64,000 bases of DNA. Source: Holacanthus passer (taxonomy: Eukaryota > Chordata > Actinopteri > Pomacanthidae). The stretch covers positions 1,116,001 to 1,180,000 of the forward strand of contig JAFREQ010000066.1 of the NCBI GenBank assembly GCA_025331565.1, in the 5' to 3' direction. This document shows positions 33,035 to 46,828 of the stretch, one piece after another; the stretch's first letter is position 1; each line of letters opens with the position of its first letter. The position numbers and the translations under genes were made by a program. The notes under the pieces were generated by a model, which ran no database searches, was not told the DNA's origin, and was given only the letters and a program-made list of their open reading frames with translations.

Positions 33035-36000
33035 TGTCTTGTTTTTCACTTGTGTGAACAATGAAGCTGAGGACATTTGATGGTCTGTTCAGTATTTTAC
33101 GTACGCTGCTCACCCTTGTCTTATAAATTGCATGAAATGGTCTGTGGGCTCATATTTCATTGGTGGTGTTCAGGTTGTTAAGCATAATTGATTGGGGTAA
33201 AATGGTTGACCTGATGAGCTATTTTAGTATGAACACTAGGAGTTGAATCTGCAGGAAAACCAAGCTGCTGTATGAAATCATCCCTAGCTGGTTTCAGCCT
33301 GCCTGGTTTAAATGCCATTTAGTCTAAAGGGCAGCAAATGACCAGTGGTTGTAGTGTTTTCAGATCCTCGTATCCACTAACCAGCAAAAGCTCACTACAG
33401 GGTGCTGTTTCATTATGCTGTTTGAAAAGGCTTCCTGGGAGCTGTTCCATCACTGAGCCAATACAGCACCTCATCAGTGGCCAACACGCGCCACTAACAA
33501 AACCACTTCCATGTTAATCTTTTTGTCAAACTGCGTTCGCGTATCAGATGCATGTAGTTTGTACAGATTGATCCATGATACAATGACAACCAAGGAAAAT
33601 TGCTCAGTTAATAAAGGCAGATGATTACATTTCCATAAGCAACACAGTTGGCACTTCAGTAGCTGGTAAGGAATGATGTCATGATTTGGCCATTTCATTC
33701 AGGGCCACAGTGCCACCTAGAGACTTAAACAGCCAACAGCACATTCTTAAACCAACATGACAATGTTATTATATCATTGAACTGCACATTTGCTATTTTA
33801 CACCTCAGCTGGGAAACGTGAACTATCCAAACTGGGGTGTTTGGAGAGCTGTCATGAATGAACCCTTTAGTAGTGATTTAATGTGGGTGAATGGTTGCTT
33901 ATTTAAGGCACGCCACTTCAGGTGAGCCTAATTTGTGTCTTATTAAAGCAATCCAAACGGTGAATTAGTTTGTTTGTATCTAAAGCTGGTCTAAAGTGTG
34001 TGAATTTTTAGTATTTGGTTTTCAGATTGGTCACATTGTCATTGCTTGTGCTTTTCTAAGGAGACACTTGCATGATGTGTTGCATGAAGCCAATCAGTGA
34101 GCACTTGACTGATCTAATTTGGCTGTGCTTCTGAGATCCTGCAGAGGGTGCCAAAGCTTATAGAATATCTATCACGGCTATACATGCACTTTGGGATGAT
34201 TGCCTCTGAGGTGCCTTCACTGGTATTAAAAGCAGCTGCACTTTTTGATCTAAGAGCATCAGCCTTTTTCCAAGGAAGGGTGAAAGGCAGCCTTATTATA
34301 TACGTGAGGTGCAGATGAAGAGGTTTTAAGGGCAACACGATTTTCTAAAATCAGTTTTTCCTAAATTGGTTTAGCTGTAACATGCATAATACGTAACACA
34401 ATCAAATTTAGTTCATGGTAACAGCTTCAGGAGCTTTCTACAGAGAAATGTAATAAACAAGGCCAATTGACTGAAACATCCAATCTGTTTTTATTCTTAT
34501 TTTCAATTTTGGCCAGTGGAGCTTCATGTGCCGGCTTTTTTTTTTTCTTATTTTTCAGCTAGCCTTGAGGCAAAAGCACGAGCGTAACCAAATGAGATGG
34601 GGAAATCATGCAGTGCAGTGTTCACATATATCCGTATCCTCTTTGAGATAATACAGATTGCTTTTATATTGTTAACTTAATTCATGTCCTGATTTGAAGA
34701 ACCAGAAGGCATTGTTTGCTGACAGAGCTGAGCTGTTGTACACAGCCCGCTGTGCTCACTGTGTGTGTGTGTGAGCTTATCCTTGGTCCTGTGTTTGCAA
34801 GATATTTTATGTAGCAGATCCCTGGACAGTGAGCCTGCTGTGTTTGCCAGTCTCTCATCCACTGTATCTGTGTGTGTGTACAGTGCACATAATGCAGTGT
34901 GTGCTTCCCCGTCAGGCTCAGCACAAGGTTGTCTGGTCCATTTTATATCACTCATCATAAACAATTATTCTATTATTCTGCATGTCTCTCAGGAAATATT
35001 AATCTCTTGTCTTTTTATACACCACCTCATTCTCTCTCACTCATCCCCTCCATCTCTCTGTCCACCGTCCGCCCACTGCCTCCTCTTTTTTCATTTGTGG
35101 ACCAGCTGTTCATGAACACCTGAATTCATCCTCTCTCTCTCCCCGGGCCCACCCCTCTCTCCCTCCCCCTTTCTGCCTTCATGATCCCTCTTCTTCTTCT
35201 ACCCTGTAATTTGAAAAAGAGAGAAGGATAAACATGTCCTTGAGTGGTAGAGAGAAATGTGTGGAATCCACCAGAGGAGGTCTGCTATGTTTGTTCACTC
35301 GCTGCCGTTCGACTGCATGTGTGTGCATGCTCACGTATGTGTGCTTTGCGTGTTCATATTTGGTGTTAATGTGTGCCGTTTTTCAAGGCCATTTCAGCTT
35401 CGCTCTGTCAATTTGTCTGTGCGTTGATTTGTCATTGTGTGCAGCGTAATTATCAGCAGGCTTCACTATAGCAATTACTGCTGTGGAACAATTACCACTT
35501 TAACAAATGCACATCCAAGTGGGTTTGTCGTTTGTGTGTATGTGTGTGGAGGTGGCTGCACCTACTTACTCTCCCAATTCTTTGGCAGCTCAGCTTGATC
35601 ACACAGAGAATGGATGCAGACCAGCCTCTCACCTCCTCGGGGCTGGAAACAGCAGATAACTAAGAAATGTCTCCGCTGCACAAGTCTCTAAAATAGAACC
35701 ACTATCAGGAGAGCTCCTACACACACACACTCACATTGTCAACCCACAGCTTCATGCCCCGTGGCATGTTTTCCTCAAAAGACAAGACATACCTCAGAAA
35801 GTTTCCCAGCATTCCCACTCTCTGCCATATTGAGTTAACTGAGTTTTCTTGGGAAAGCTGACAGAGATCCCATAGAATCCGCTTCTGGCTTAGCCGAGAT
35901 AACATCAGCCCTTCCTGCCGCACAACACAATGCTTTTCTCATAAACTACAATGCTTGCTTATCAAAAGCATGATGCCTTGCTTCCATTCAAGTTTGGAGA

Positions 36001-37713
36001 CTTTCCAAAACCTCAATCTCAGTCAGTTTCATGTGAGTTAAAAACCTTTTTTGTGCTGATCATACTAAGCTCGGGTATTCTGTCTTTGTCAATATATTCT
36101 GTGGTAAAAGTGAACCGACACAGCAGTCGCGGTGTAGAGGCCACATACGGTGTGTTTATGCTGCGCGGCGAGGGTCAGCCCTCATCTGCAAGAGTGTGTT
36201 TATAGAAATTAGTCTGAGGCCAAAAGGTCGATGTTGTTTTAGTAGAGAGCTGAGCCGCTGCCCTCCGCATTACAAGTATGAGTGAGAAAACTCCTCTGCC
36301 ACAAGAAGCCTGGTTTACACACTTATCTGTCCCAGTGGGTGTGTAAAAGCTGATTGATGGATGGGTTTGGTGTATGTGTGTGTGGAGACTGAAAAAGTTT
36401 GACCTTGCTGACTTCCTGCATAGTTAAAGGGTTTTATTCACATCTGTCTGCTGTATGTGTGCTGCTGTTCTTCTGTGTGCTGTCAGCTCTAATCCCTCAT
36501 CCTGTGTTTGGCCTGAGAGCAGGTGGTGTAAACATGCAACGTGCCACTCAGCCTGCCTGGCACCACGGGGCACTGCAGCGCTGCCCCACAGCAGGTGTGT
36601 ATATATGAGTGTGTGTGTAGGCGAAACACTCACCATGTGTCAGTGACTTTCGGGTCTCTGTGAGCTTTGTGTGTGCGTGTGTGTGTCTCCTTAGATCACG
36701 AGCCTCAATCCCCTCCACCTGTCACAGAGGGTGGGGTGCAAAGGGAGGATGACAGGGCGCAGAACAGATGCTGTCTACAAAGCCAGCCGAACTGACTGAA
36801 TTTCACAGTGTGTCTTCCGTATGTGCGCCGGCCATATTATTTCTATGGTGTGCCCGTCCTTGTGTGTGCGCACGTTCAGATCAGAGCTTTCAAGTCATTC
36901 ATACTTTGATGCTGCGGCCCTGCGCTTTCTTCAGCGCAGAACAAAAGAGTGACAGAGGGAGACAGCCAGACACCCGTGTGACACCGCCTGGCTGTGGAGA
37001 TGGTTGACACAGTGACAGACTGAGATAGGAGGAAGTGTGTGTTTGTAACTCTGCACTTTATCATCACTCTATCTCTCTCTCCGTCTCCCCCGTCTGACTG
37101 TGTGTCTGTGGGGGGGGGAGTATCTCCACATACCAAGCAAAGGTGTCAGAAACTGACCAAGCAATGTATGAACCTAACAGACAGCAGAGTCAACTCACTT
37201 ACCAGACCCAGATTCTTAGAGACCAGATCCTCATCTCATCACCCACAGCCCTGACACATCTCTTTCCTGTTTTAAATTGCAGAAATATTTCAAGGTTTCG
37301 CACATGCATGAGGAGGTAGTTGAGATCATCTTTAGCACGCTCCATTTGCAGTGATTTGCTGAGCTAACCTCGCGCCCCGTGTCATGTTAAATTTACTGTA
37401 CACACGAGCATTTGACTGGAAAACCGTTCACTTCAGACCCGTGGAAGTGACAAGCTGGAGGAAATTGATTCCAGGCTAAGATATCTCTTAACTGTGGTAA
37501 AGAGTCACAGGATCATAAAATCAAAGGAAATGTATAAAATCAAAAATATCGTCAATCACTGAGTCTCCAATAGGTTATGAGTTTAAGGCTTGAACATTCC
37601 CACGTTGTAGCAGTGAGGTCATTTCATTCTTTCACCTCCACAGATATGACAAACACACCAGTCATGACTGACTCGGATACATTTTTCACATTTTTGAATT
37701 TTTCCACAGCTCT
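33035..37713. other. Intergenic, no gene seen
   Basis: Short GT stretches and otherwise balanced sequence. No coding frame shows protein-like composition or usable splice-site pairs. Confidence 0.6.
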
Positions 37714-38140
37714 TGGGAGGCGATGCCAGTCGCTCAGTCAGTCCACAACTGTTAGATGGATTGCCATGACATTTTGCACAGACACTCTGGCACCTGACTT
37801 TTTCCTCAGTGAGTGAAATATCTCAGCACCTGTTGGATGGATTGCTGTGAAATTCATGAAAGATGTTCAAGGTCCACAGAGGATACACAGAGGATACACT
37901 CTAACAACTGTTGAATTGTCCTCTAGTGCTACATATCTAAACATCTACTTCATGGATTGACACAAAAAGGTACCCAATACCCAATGTTCCCAGACGATGT
38001 ATCCTGCTGACCTCTGCTTTCCCTCTTGGGTCACCATGAGGTTTTAGTTTGTAAGCTCTATACTGAAATATCCTGGCAACTATTGGGTGGTTTGCTGTGA
38101 AATGTGGTACACACATTCACGGTCCCCAAGAGGATGGTTT
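37714..38140 (+). repeat. Dispersed fish repeat with internal sub-repeats (copy 1)
   Basis: Contains 'gttagatggattgccatgac', 'gttggatggattgctgtgaa' and 'attgggtggtttgctgtgaa', each after a phrase like 'gaaatatctcagca' and followed by 'cacagacattca…gaggatg'. This is a family with a degenerate roughly 100–130-bp internal period that I recognise as abundant in percomorphs. A second copy lies at 49638–50093 in the same orientation. Confidence 0.65.
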
Positions 38141-39019
38141 GTAATAGCTCAAATACACACTCGCAGAGGAGCTTGCAAGGTTGTTGACTTTGAGTCTTAT
38201 TTCATTCAGCATACCGTTTCTGAGACTTAAGAAAAACTTCAGTTAAACAAGAACTTTTTTCTGACTTCTCACCCTCATTCCTTCCTGTGCTTCCACTGAA
38301 TCCATGTCCGTCTCTCCTCCTCCCCCCTCCTCCAATCTAAACAATCCCTCAGACTCTCACTTCATCGCTCTAATGATCTTTCTCTTTCAACCTTTCCATT
38401 GTGTGCCTGTGTTCTCCCTCTTCCTGCTATCTTCTTCCCCCTATTACCCTTTATCCTTTATCCCTTAGTACCATTACTACCTTAAAACCCCTTCCCCCAG
38501 TCTTACCATTCCTCATCAGGACTAAAAGCCCTCAGCTTCTTGCATTGCTATTGTGTCATGCTTTGCCTCTACTGAAAAGGCCCCATGCTTTCAACAAATC
38601 CCTGAACCTCTTTAAATCATATCAAACAGGGAATCAAATGAAACCTTCTGTTATTTTGAGGGAAATCTTAATTGATGTGTGCATGAAGATTTTTGAAGAT
38701 TTTTTGCCAGTTTGATGGGAATGGATTTCATAGTTGGAGATTTGCCAATGTGAAGTGTCTCAGTGGGTCACAGCACATTTAATAGCAAACAGGGCATCTT
38801 TCTTTTCGAGTAAACAATAAGATGTGATTGATTGTACTGGCTGACAAAATTGCTGCAGATGTTCAACAACTGTTTTGTTCAGCCATAATTTCTCTTGATT
38901 ATGAGTCACCAAAGTAACTGCTGTGATCTGGGAACATGGCAACGTGTCTACTGGAGCAGGAAACGGTGAGATGACCAGACAGGTTGGAAACAGGACAACA
39001 GTCAGTGATCGAAGGTAAG

Positions 39020-39355
39020 TGCACATTGGTGTAGTTACTGGCAATTTTGTGGTACTTATAATGGATTATTTTCATTTTATGCTACTCTGTACTTGTACAC
39101 TGTACCGCTCAACACTTGGGAAAGTAATATCTTTGACCATTTATGTATTTATTCACATAAAATGCTGCCACATTCATATTTCAGTAACAATAATCCAAAA
39201 ATACACTTAGAGTCCATTTTGCTGACAGTACTTCATTATTCGTACTGTAAAAATTTTAATGCACGGATTTTACTAGTAATTAAGTATTTCTACATTGAAG
39301 TACTGCTACTTTTACAGAGCTAAATGATGTGATTACTTCTTCCACCACTGCCAAG
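39020..39355 (+). repeat. Dispersed fish repeat
   Basis: Ends 'gattacttcttccaccactg' after 'gaagtactgctacttttac', with 'ctgtacttgtacactgtacc' earlier. The 'tacttttac…cttcttccaccactg' end is a very common teleost interspersed sequence of uncertain class. Confidence 0.55.
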
Positions 39356-39667
39356 CTTTGCTGGATTACCCAGATCGCTTTATATGCTGGTGAAACCCAA
39401 AACAAGTGAACTCAAATGCATCTATAATTCCCTCATTGCACATAAAAACTGCACAACTATGACAAGTACCGTAGGTCAAACACAGTATCTGCCAGAACTG
39501 TGTAATGTTTAAAATGGACAGTTTGAGTAGGTTTTTCCCGTTTTTCCTCTTTACTTTTTGTCTAACCTTGGGGTTGTCTGAATGTTAGTCTCTCATTTTC
39601 TCTCGTTCACTCAGTTTCCACATTGCAGGATCTCGATTGCAAACCTTCAGTGACTCCTCACATGCAG

Positions 39668-39670
<3 letters not shown>

Positions 39671-39732
<62 letters not shown>
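39671..39732. repeat. (GT)31 perfect microsatellite
   Basis: Sixty-two uninterrupted bases of GT, the longest perfect dinucleotide run in the window and a likely polymorphic marker. Confidence 0.98.
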
Positions 39733-39735
<3 letters not shown>

Positions 39736-40954
39736 GCTTCAGTGTGATTATCTTGTGACTTTCTAACATGTCTCTTAATTGAATTTTGGGGAGTAACTAG
39801 ATGAAGCTGTAGAGCTTCAGAGATTGAGCAGCGTGCCTCCACATTGTTAAAGTTTGGCTGTGCTGTTACTGTACATGTGCTGTTTGCTGGACCTTAATTC
39901 ATTTCATTCGACCAGGTGTGTTGTGTCTGTGTGTTTGTGGTGCAGGGTTGCGGAGGTTAGGGAACTCATTTCAGGCTGCTGTTGTGCTACTGCGTGCTAT
40001 ACTTGTCTCTTACACACTGTGACCTCCTCAGCTCGATCTGATGTCCTCTCCCCTCCCTCTGGACAAATTCCAACATGCCCTTATTTCCTCTCAGCCTCCT
40101 CTCGCTGTCTTACTTCTTATCCTGTCTACCTTCTTGTCTCTTCTCCTTTCTTCTCCTTCCACATTTCTACTCTACCCTACTGCTTCTGCATTCATTCTCT
40201 ATACTTGCTATATTATTATTTTTCCTTTCATTTCACTTTTTTTTTTTTTTTTTACCTGTCTGCACATCTCTGTCTGTATTTTCTATTTTTTATCCATTGC
40301 CACTTATTCGAGGCACACTATTATTTGAAAAAAAAAAAAACCGTGTCCTTGGACTCAGGAAACCTTCAGTCTGTCAATGGTCTTTTGTTTATGTATCTTA
40401 CCTCCCTGAAGACGTGTAGATAAACTTGCCCATCCTTCACTGTTTTCAATGGGCTACTGTCTTCCTTGTGCCTACCTACATATGTGCATGTGTGTGTGTC
40501 AGAGTGAGGAGAGACAGTGTGTGCAAGAGAGAGAAAATTGTAGACACTGTGCATGTGAAAACAGTGTGACAGAGGTGAGGTTGTGTTAGCAGAAATCTTA
40601 TTAACTGCTGAGCTGCTTTGAAAGCTTCCTCTCCTCTCTTTACTCACAGTTCACTGTCAAAACAACCTCTTCGCTCTACTGTCCCTGCCAGGAATAAATG
40701 TTTTTTTTTTTTTTTTTTCAACCAATGCAAATGCAGATTGTGCACATTTTGCCCATTTCACCAAAAAAATCAACATTAGTTTTCCCATTTCATAAAAATG
40801 ACACCAGATGGAGTATTTTGCTATTGTGCCGGGTTGTGAGCCGTGATCAGGGACCTGCTGGGATTCATGACTTCAAGACGAGAGACTGTATTTAATCATT
40901 GACTACAGTTGTAGAAATTATACTGTTCCTCAAAAGAAATCCAGGCACACCAGC

Positions 40955-41450
40955 ACTGGACTGGTAATCTGGCATACTGGGCATTTTCCCAGTAGCAGTG
41001 GCAATGACCCATGTGTTCATTTTTTTAATGATGACAGGAGATTGTTCCAATCATATCTCGCCTTTGTCAGTTGCCAAGATGGATAAGAAAGAATCCAGGT
41101 GCAGATGCCACCAATTGTGCAAAAAGTCACAGATATATTTGCAGCACTATTTTCAACATCTACAGTGACGGCAGTACCCACCATTATGCAGCAACAGGTG
41201 GGAGGAAGAGAGGTGGCTGGCAGAGGCCGATGCTGATGCCAGACAGGGTAGCAGGAAGAGGGCCAGGCATGTGACAGGGAAGCATAAGTAGGCAATGTGT
41301 GTATCATGCCACGATGATGATAATGACTGACCATATGATAAGATGATGTTAATAAGTGAATGGATGGTGTTGTGGTATTCGACCGGCTGCGAGGGGCCGG
41401 TCTGCCAGAAATGCCAGGACAGATATTTATGTCCCAGTCCAGGCCCGAGG
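40955..41450. mobile_element. Possible DNA-transposon relic
   Basis: The left part reads 'actggactggtaatctggca', then 'tactgggcattttccca'. The right part, read in reverse, gives 'cctggactgggacataaat' and 'ctggcatttctggcagac'. Both resemble the ends of a fish element with CTGGACTGG…CTGGCAT…GGGCA, in opposite orientations. The inverted ends are imperfect and the boundaries are uncertain. Confidence 0.3.
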
Positions 41451-42539
41451 CACACCACAGGGACCCATCTTCTGAGAGAGCATTTAATTTGTCGAGCGGG
41501 TCCTGCTGTGGCAGAGGTTTGGTACAACATTAGGCTAACATTATGCACTAGCCTCTGGGCCTGCCAAATGCAGGCAAACAGCAAAGCACGGGGTCACGCC
41601 TCTGTGGCCCGATGGAGAAAACGTTCTCCTGGTTTCTCTCTGTCTCATTTTCCCTTCTCATTATTTCATTTTTTCATTTTCCATTATAGTTTTTTCTCAC
41701 CCACACACACTCTCTCTCTCCCTCTCTCTCTCGCCTCCTCTTTTCTCCCATCTGGCTGTTCCAGATGAGGTCAATACCCACCACTCCACTGTAGCACCAG
41801 GACACAGGAATCTCATGAATAGCAATGCACCAAACTGGCAGGGCCTGCTGACATTTGGAAAATGTGTGTAAAACTGAAGTTCATTTCAATATTTTGATTG
41901 TAAAGAGGCTCCATCCATTGAATGTTCATTTCAACCGGTTTCAATGCAATCAGGAACTTTATTTAAAGACAATAATTTCTCATTTTCCTCATTGTGTCAT
42001 TTTTGTAATACTTTCGGTTGGTTTTTCATGCACGGTCATTTCTCTCCAACACTTTCCTGATGCAGCAATTGTATTTAACTGCCGACATCATCCAGACTAA
42101 CCTTGCTGGCTTATCAGAAGTATGTAGAGGCTGACATTTTTTTTCAGCAAGTCACAGGATTACAGATCTAATGTGAATAAATGCTATTTTCTTCAGGCTG
42201 TTTTAATTTTGTCCTGTTTGTTACATTATAAATGTCAGTGCTTTTATTTTGAAAGAGTAATGCCCATAGGAGGAAAAGATGCACAATAAAACAGCAGGTG
42301 TGTCTTGCAAAATGACATAGTGTGTCATACTTTGTTTGTTTATGATGCGGTCACAAGGTTTGTCAGTATTTTGTTACTTATTATGACTCATATTGAGTGA
42401 ATTTATAACATCCGGTCGTAGTTTGCACTGTAATTCCAGTCATTTTAACAAGCAATTAGCATTCCTCTGCTTTGTGGAAATGCTGCACTGTTTATTTCTT
42501 TTTATTTTCTCCTATGTGCTCTGGTTGCTGGTTGGTTGC

Positions 42540-42612
42540 AGTGCATGACATGTGTGGACTATGGGTTGATGACATATCTTGTATTGGGACAAATAAAGTT
42601 TTTTGAATTGAA
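42540..42612 (+). mobile_element. LINE/SINE-type 3' tail fragment
   Basis: 'tattgggacaaataaagttt' followed by 'tttgaattgaa' is the form of 3' end carried by L2-like elements. No body is recognisable upstream. Confidence 0.35.
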
Positions 42613-44764
42613 CTGATATGGTCCGGCCCCTAATAGTATGGCAAGATCAAATCAAAGCAGTGTATTGCCTAAAAGACTCTTCCCTAAGACTAAAAACAAG
42701 CACAGGATTGGGATGGATTTTTTTTTTACTCTATTATGAGATGGGACAAGAGTATTTTATGGGAGGAAAATCCACTCCCATGTCACCCTCCGTGTCTCTG
42801 TGCTTCTTGTGACACAGCGTGTAATGTTGCACATCCGGCTAATCATCTCTTTCAGCCGCTGCCTGTCTGCTTTTCCCAAAGCAGCGACTCAAGTTCAAGG
42901 TCTGACCACCAGAAATGGCCAGTCTGAGCTCATTCACATGAGTCTTGTCTAGTTCATTAGAGCTTGTAGGTGTGTGTGTGTGGGCACCTTTGTGTCTGCC
43001 CGAGAACACTTGGTGTCTTTGAGGCAGTCTTGATCTTGTTTCACACTGTTTTTCAGCCCTTCCAGAGTAGATTATTCCACTCGGTCTGTCCTCTCTATCT
43101 CCTGTTTTTCCCCCAAAATGATTTTACTGACCTTTCTCTTGCTCGTTTCTCCCCACATTTACTCCTCACTTTGTTGCCGTCTAACTCTGCTTCCTCCGTT
43201 TTCCCTTTTAGACCCCGTCATCCACCCACCCTTGTTCCTTTTCCTCTCTCTCTGCTCAGCTGGTGGGCCAGCCAGGAGGCAGTGCATGCGTCTGAGGAGC
43301 GTAATCTGCTCTTTCTCCTCTTCCCATTTCCATTTCAATCCTCTGTTCACAGCTGGAACCAAGGCGCTCTGCATGCAGATGAGCAAGAGTTGACTTTTTT
43401 CTAGAGCCTACATTCAGACAAGAGATGGGCAGGAGAACGGGAGGAGGGAGAGAGAGAGGGACACCAGAGGCAGAAGAATGAAAGATAATGTGATGAAGCA
43501 AAGCAACAGTTGCCGACAGGGGGAAATCATTCAATTCTACTTCATTGTGATTCAGCCTTAAACAAGCACACAGAGGAAAATGAAATGGTTTTTTGTGGGT
43601 CACAGGACCTTCCAAACAAGAACAAAAACAAGACGACATGACAAGAAAACAGTCTATCAATCAAACAGCAGGTCATGACACAATCAAAGTAACAAGTAGT
43701 AGAAACCAAAACAGTCCAATACTGCAACCAGAGTAAGGCCGGTTGTGTAATTTGAGAAATCAGGATTGTGTGTGTAGTGATATTAACACTGTGATAATTT
43801 TAGCAGTATAGGCTCATAGAATTTTCTGCAGGTATTTTGAGGTACAAATACCACACATCTGCATCAAAGAATTTCTTCAAAACATGAAGCTGAAGGACAG
43901 GTTTGATTTCGCTCCCTCTGTGATTAAAACTGTTTTCATCACTACCGCTGTGCAAATTAAAAATCTGCTTGTAGTTTAGCTGAGATTAAAAACGAGAACA
44001 GAAAATGTGAAAACCACGGAGGCCCTGTTCTTTGCAATTCAAAGTGCTTTGATGCTAGAAACCTGATTTCCTCTGAATAATCAATGCTGTACAGAATTAC
44101 ACGAAGATGATTCACTGCACAAACAATCGAGTCAACAAACCAAAAAGATTCAGTTTCATACGGTTCCTGCTCCTGCGCCTTGTGACACATTATGATCTGA
44201 GAGAATCCTTCTGTTCATCTCTGCCTGAAGTCGAGTGCTTCGTCACCCTCCCTCAGACCCTGATGACCAAATGACCACAAGGTCATCAGTGAGCTCATAA
44301 CTTAACGGTCAGACTCGTGCTGATGACAGTCTTGTTTAGCGGTAAAGGCTGAGTCATATCAGACTGATAACCAGTGAATATGGAGGATTGTTTTGTGCAG
44401 TCATATGATCCAGCAGCAGCATCCATTGTAAGGGATGCAGATAAAAACACACTCAGGAACATACACACTAATTGATGTTATTGTTGTGGGACGGGGGCCC
44501 CTAATGCACCCTGCTCAAGTGCTGTGTAGCCGGCCACTCGAGTTTCAGTCGAATCCCATTTATGGCCCAAAACCATCTGCTGCCAATTGATTACAAAAAC
44601 AGATATCGATTTGAGCGGGCAGACTCAGCAGCAGCAGCAGGGATTCACTCATGAGGAGGCAATGGGGTGTGACAAAATGTGCTGACCACTTAATATAGCT
44701 ATTTAATCTTTAATGCCATTGTCCACTCCTTGAATTACAATTTCTTTCTCTTAAAATCACAAGC

Positions 44765-44769
<5 letters not shown>

Positions 44770-44796
<27 letters not shown>
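44770..44796. repeat. Poly(A) run of 27
   Basis: An uninterrupted A run. No retroposed gene sequence is recognisable upstream. Confidence 0.9.
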
Positions 44797-44797
<1 letters not shown>

Positions 44798-46789
44798 TGC
44801 ACTCTCTCTATCTGTGTGGGTGAATCAGCTAGAAATTAATGTAATTGAAAGTTCTTCTCCTCCCTCCACACGTGACTCTCGCTCTGCCACAGCGGCGTGA
44901 TAAACAGCCTCACCGCTCACTGGCAGCCCGCTGCAGAGTTGCATTAAATCTCGTCATGTCCAGCTGTCTGCCCAGCCCAGCAGGCCAAGCTCGACAAACT
45001 GCACGACCGGTCAGAGGGCCCCCACCGGCTCGCAAGTGCTCACTTTTGCTTTTATTGACAGAAACCTTCTTTTTCGGCCGTTCTCCTTTGCCTTTTCCTC
45101 TCTCCATCTCTCGCCCCAGGTCAATTCGCTGCAGTCTGAAACACATCGGCCTCTCCCACTCGTTGCCCTTCGCTCGATCACTTTCTTTTGATCCTGGCTG
45201 CACTCACATTCTCCCTTCTGTCTTTCATTCCACCCTTAGAGCGTCTGAGCAACCCACATCTCCTTTCCTGTTCTTCCTGCTCCTTTTACACTAATTGACT
45301 CTCCACACCTCTGACAGCCACCTACTGCGGTCTTTCTTCCCGATCGCTCTTATTTTTTTTGTCCCCGCCATCCCGAATTTTCCCTTCTTCCTCTCTCCCC
45401 AACTCTCTCTCTTAATGCCCTCCTGTGGTGTCACAGAAGCCTGTATTGATGGCAACACTTGGCCGTGGTGCGTGAGCGTGTGTCACGGTTCCTCAGCTCC
45501 CACCGCACAGTCATTGTGCCTGTAATGCCATAATTACCCCCCATTATGAGCAAGAGAGGGGGAGAGAGAGGCAGTTTCAAAGAGAGAGACAGGGAGGGAG
45601 GGAGGATTGGGAGTGGATGTGAGGAGTGATGGATGGAGGGGGGGACGATCAGTTGGATGGAGAGATGAGCGAGTGAGAAGATGCTGGAGTCTGACAGAGT
45701 GAGGAAAAGAGGGAAAAGATGTTTGAGGATTAGTATGTGGTCAGTAGATCAATCGGATTGGTGTCTTCTTGTTTGTGTGTTCATCTGTCTGTGAGAAATA
45801 GACAGTCTGGGACTGTATGTCTCAGGGGACGTCCCGCTCCTGGCCCCTGTCGTGGGGGGCCCACATCAGTAGAGATGTAATGGTTCAGGCTTCATTGGAC
45901 ACACACAGATGGGTCCGTCACTTCAGCTAGAGCAGACACACACATGCACACAGAGGTGGAAAAACAGATCAGGCAGCACTATTAGAGGCACTGAGACAAA
46001 TATAATTGCAGCTCAGACACTCCGATAATGAGCCGTTGCCTTGATTGTGATTGAAAGCCTCTGCAATGAAAAAAAAATCTGAATTCAAAAGCTTCAATAT
46101 TCCACATACTTACAAGCTACAAAATAAATCATAAAACTAATACATCAATTTATCTTGCCGCTTTAATTAAGCGTCTCATTTCTGTAATTTATAAACTCAG
46201 CATCAATGTTTTAAGAAGAGCAAATGGTTAGATCTGTAATTAAATATATATAGAGAATTTGTTTTTTATAATTCTGTTAGATACTGTAACTCCAATTGTA
46301 TCCGGTAATGTGGTCCGTTTCTGTCAGAGCAGGTGTTCTCTAATGAGGTGTTCATTCTCGTTATGCTCTCATGAGGCTGAAAATGGACAATATGTTTTAC
46401 TGGTTAGTGGTTACGCAAACATGCGTGCGTGTACATTTCAGGGTGTACACGGCAAAAGAGCTTGAACTTACAGGATAACATTGCTTAAGGTCATATCAGG
46501 AAGCCCACCAGGAAAGTGTAAACATGCAAATAAGAATGTGTTCACACATATAACTACACCACTTAAGTTTGACAGGGGTGGTAACATTTTCATATTCCTA
46601 TCGTAACCCCGGGGCGGACACAGAAAATGCAATTGCCTGCAATTCATTCAGTGGTGAAGGATTATTAATATTCTATAAAATGGTTTATGTATTCGTATTC
46701 AAAGCCTGAGGGTTTGAGCGCAGAGACGACACCAACGCTGAGTTGGTGTAGGCATGATAAAGTCCACACAGCCCAGCAGGCATGGAGGG

Positions 46790-46790
<1 letters not shown>

Positions 46791-46825
<35 letters not shown>
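46791..46825. repeat. (GT)n microsatellite
   Basis: About 17 GT units. Confidence 0.95.

Positions 46826-46828
<3 letters not shown>

Noticed and set aside
39854..40423. 189-codon plus-strand frame rich in Phe/Leu/Ser
   Set aside because: Arises from a pyrimidine-rich stretch with a T run. No domain or signal of coding selection, and it overlaps two other equally open frames.
41153..41584. 143-codon minus-strand frame
   Set aside because: Overlaps a probable transposon relic, has an 'ASASASA' low-complexity run and no recognisable domain.
44845..45294. 149-codon plus-strand frame starting MKVLLLPP
   Set aside because: The signal-like start is due to CT-rich DNA. The rest is Ser/Leu/Pro-rich without a domain, and the frame ends within a long pyrimidine stretch.
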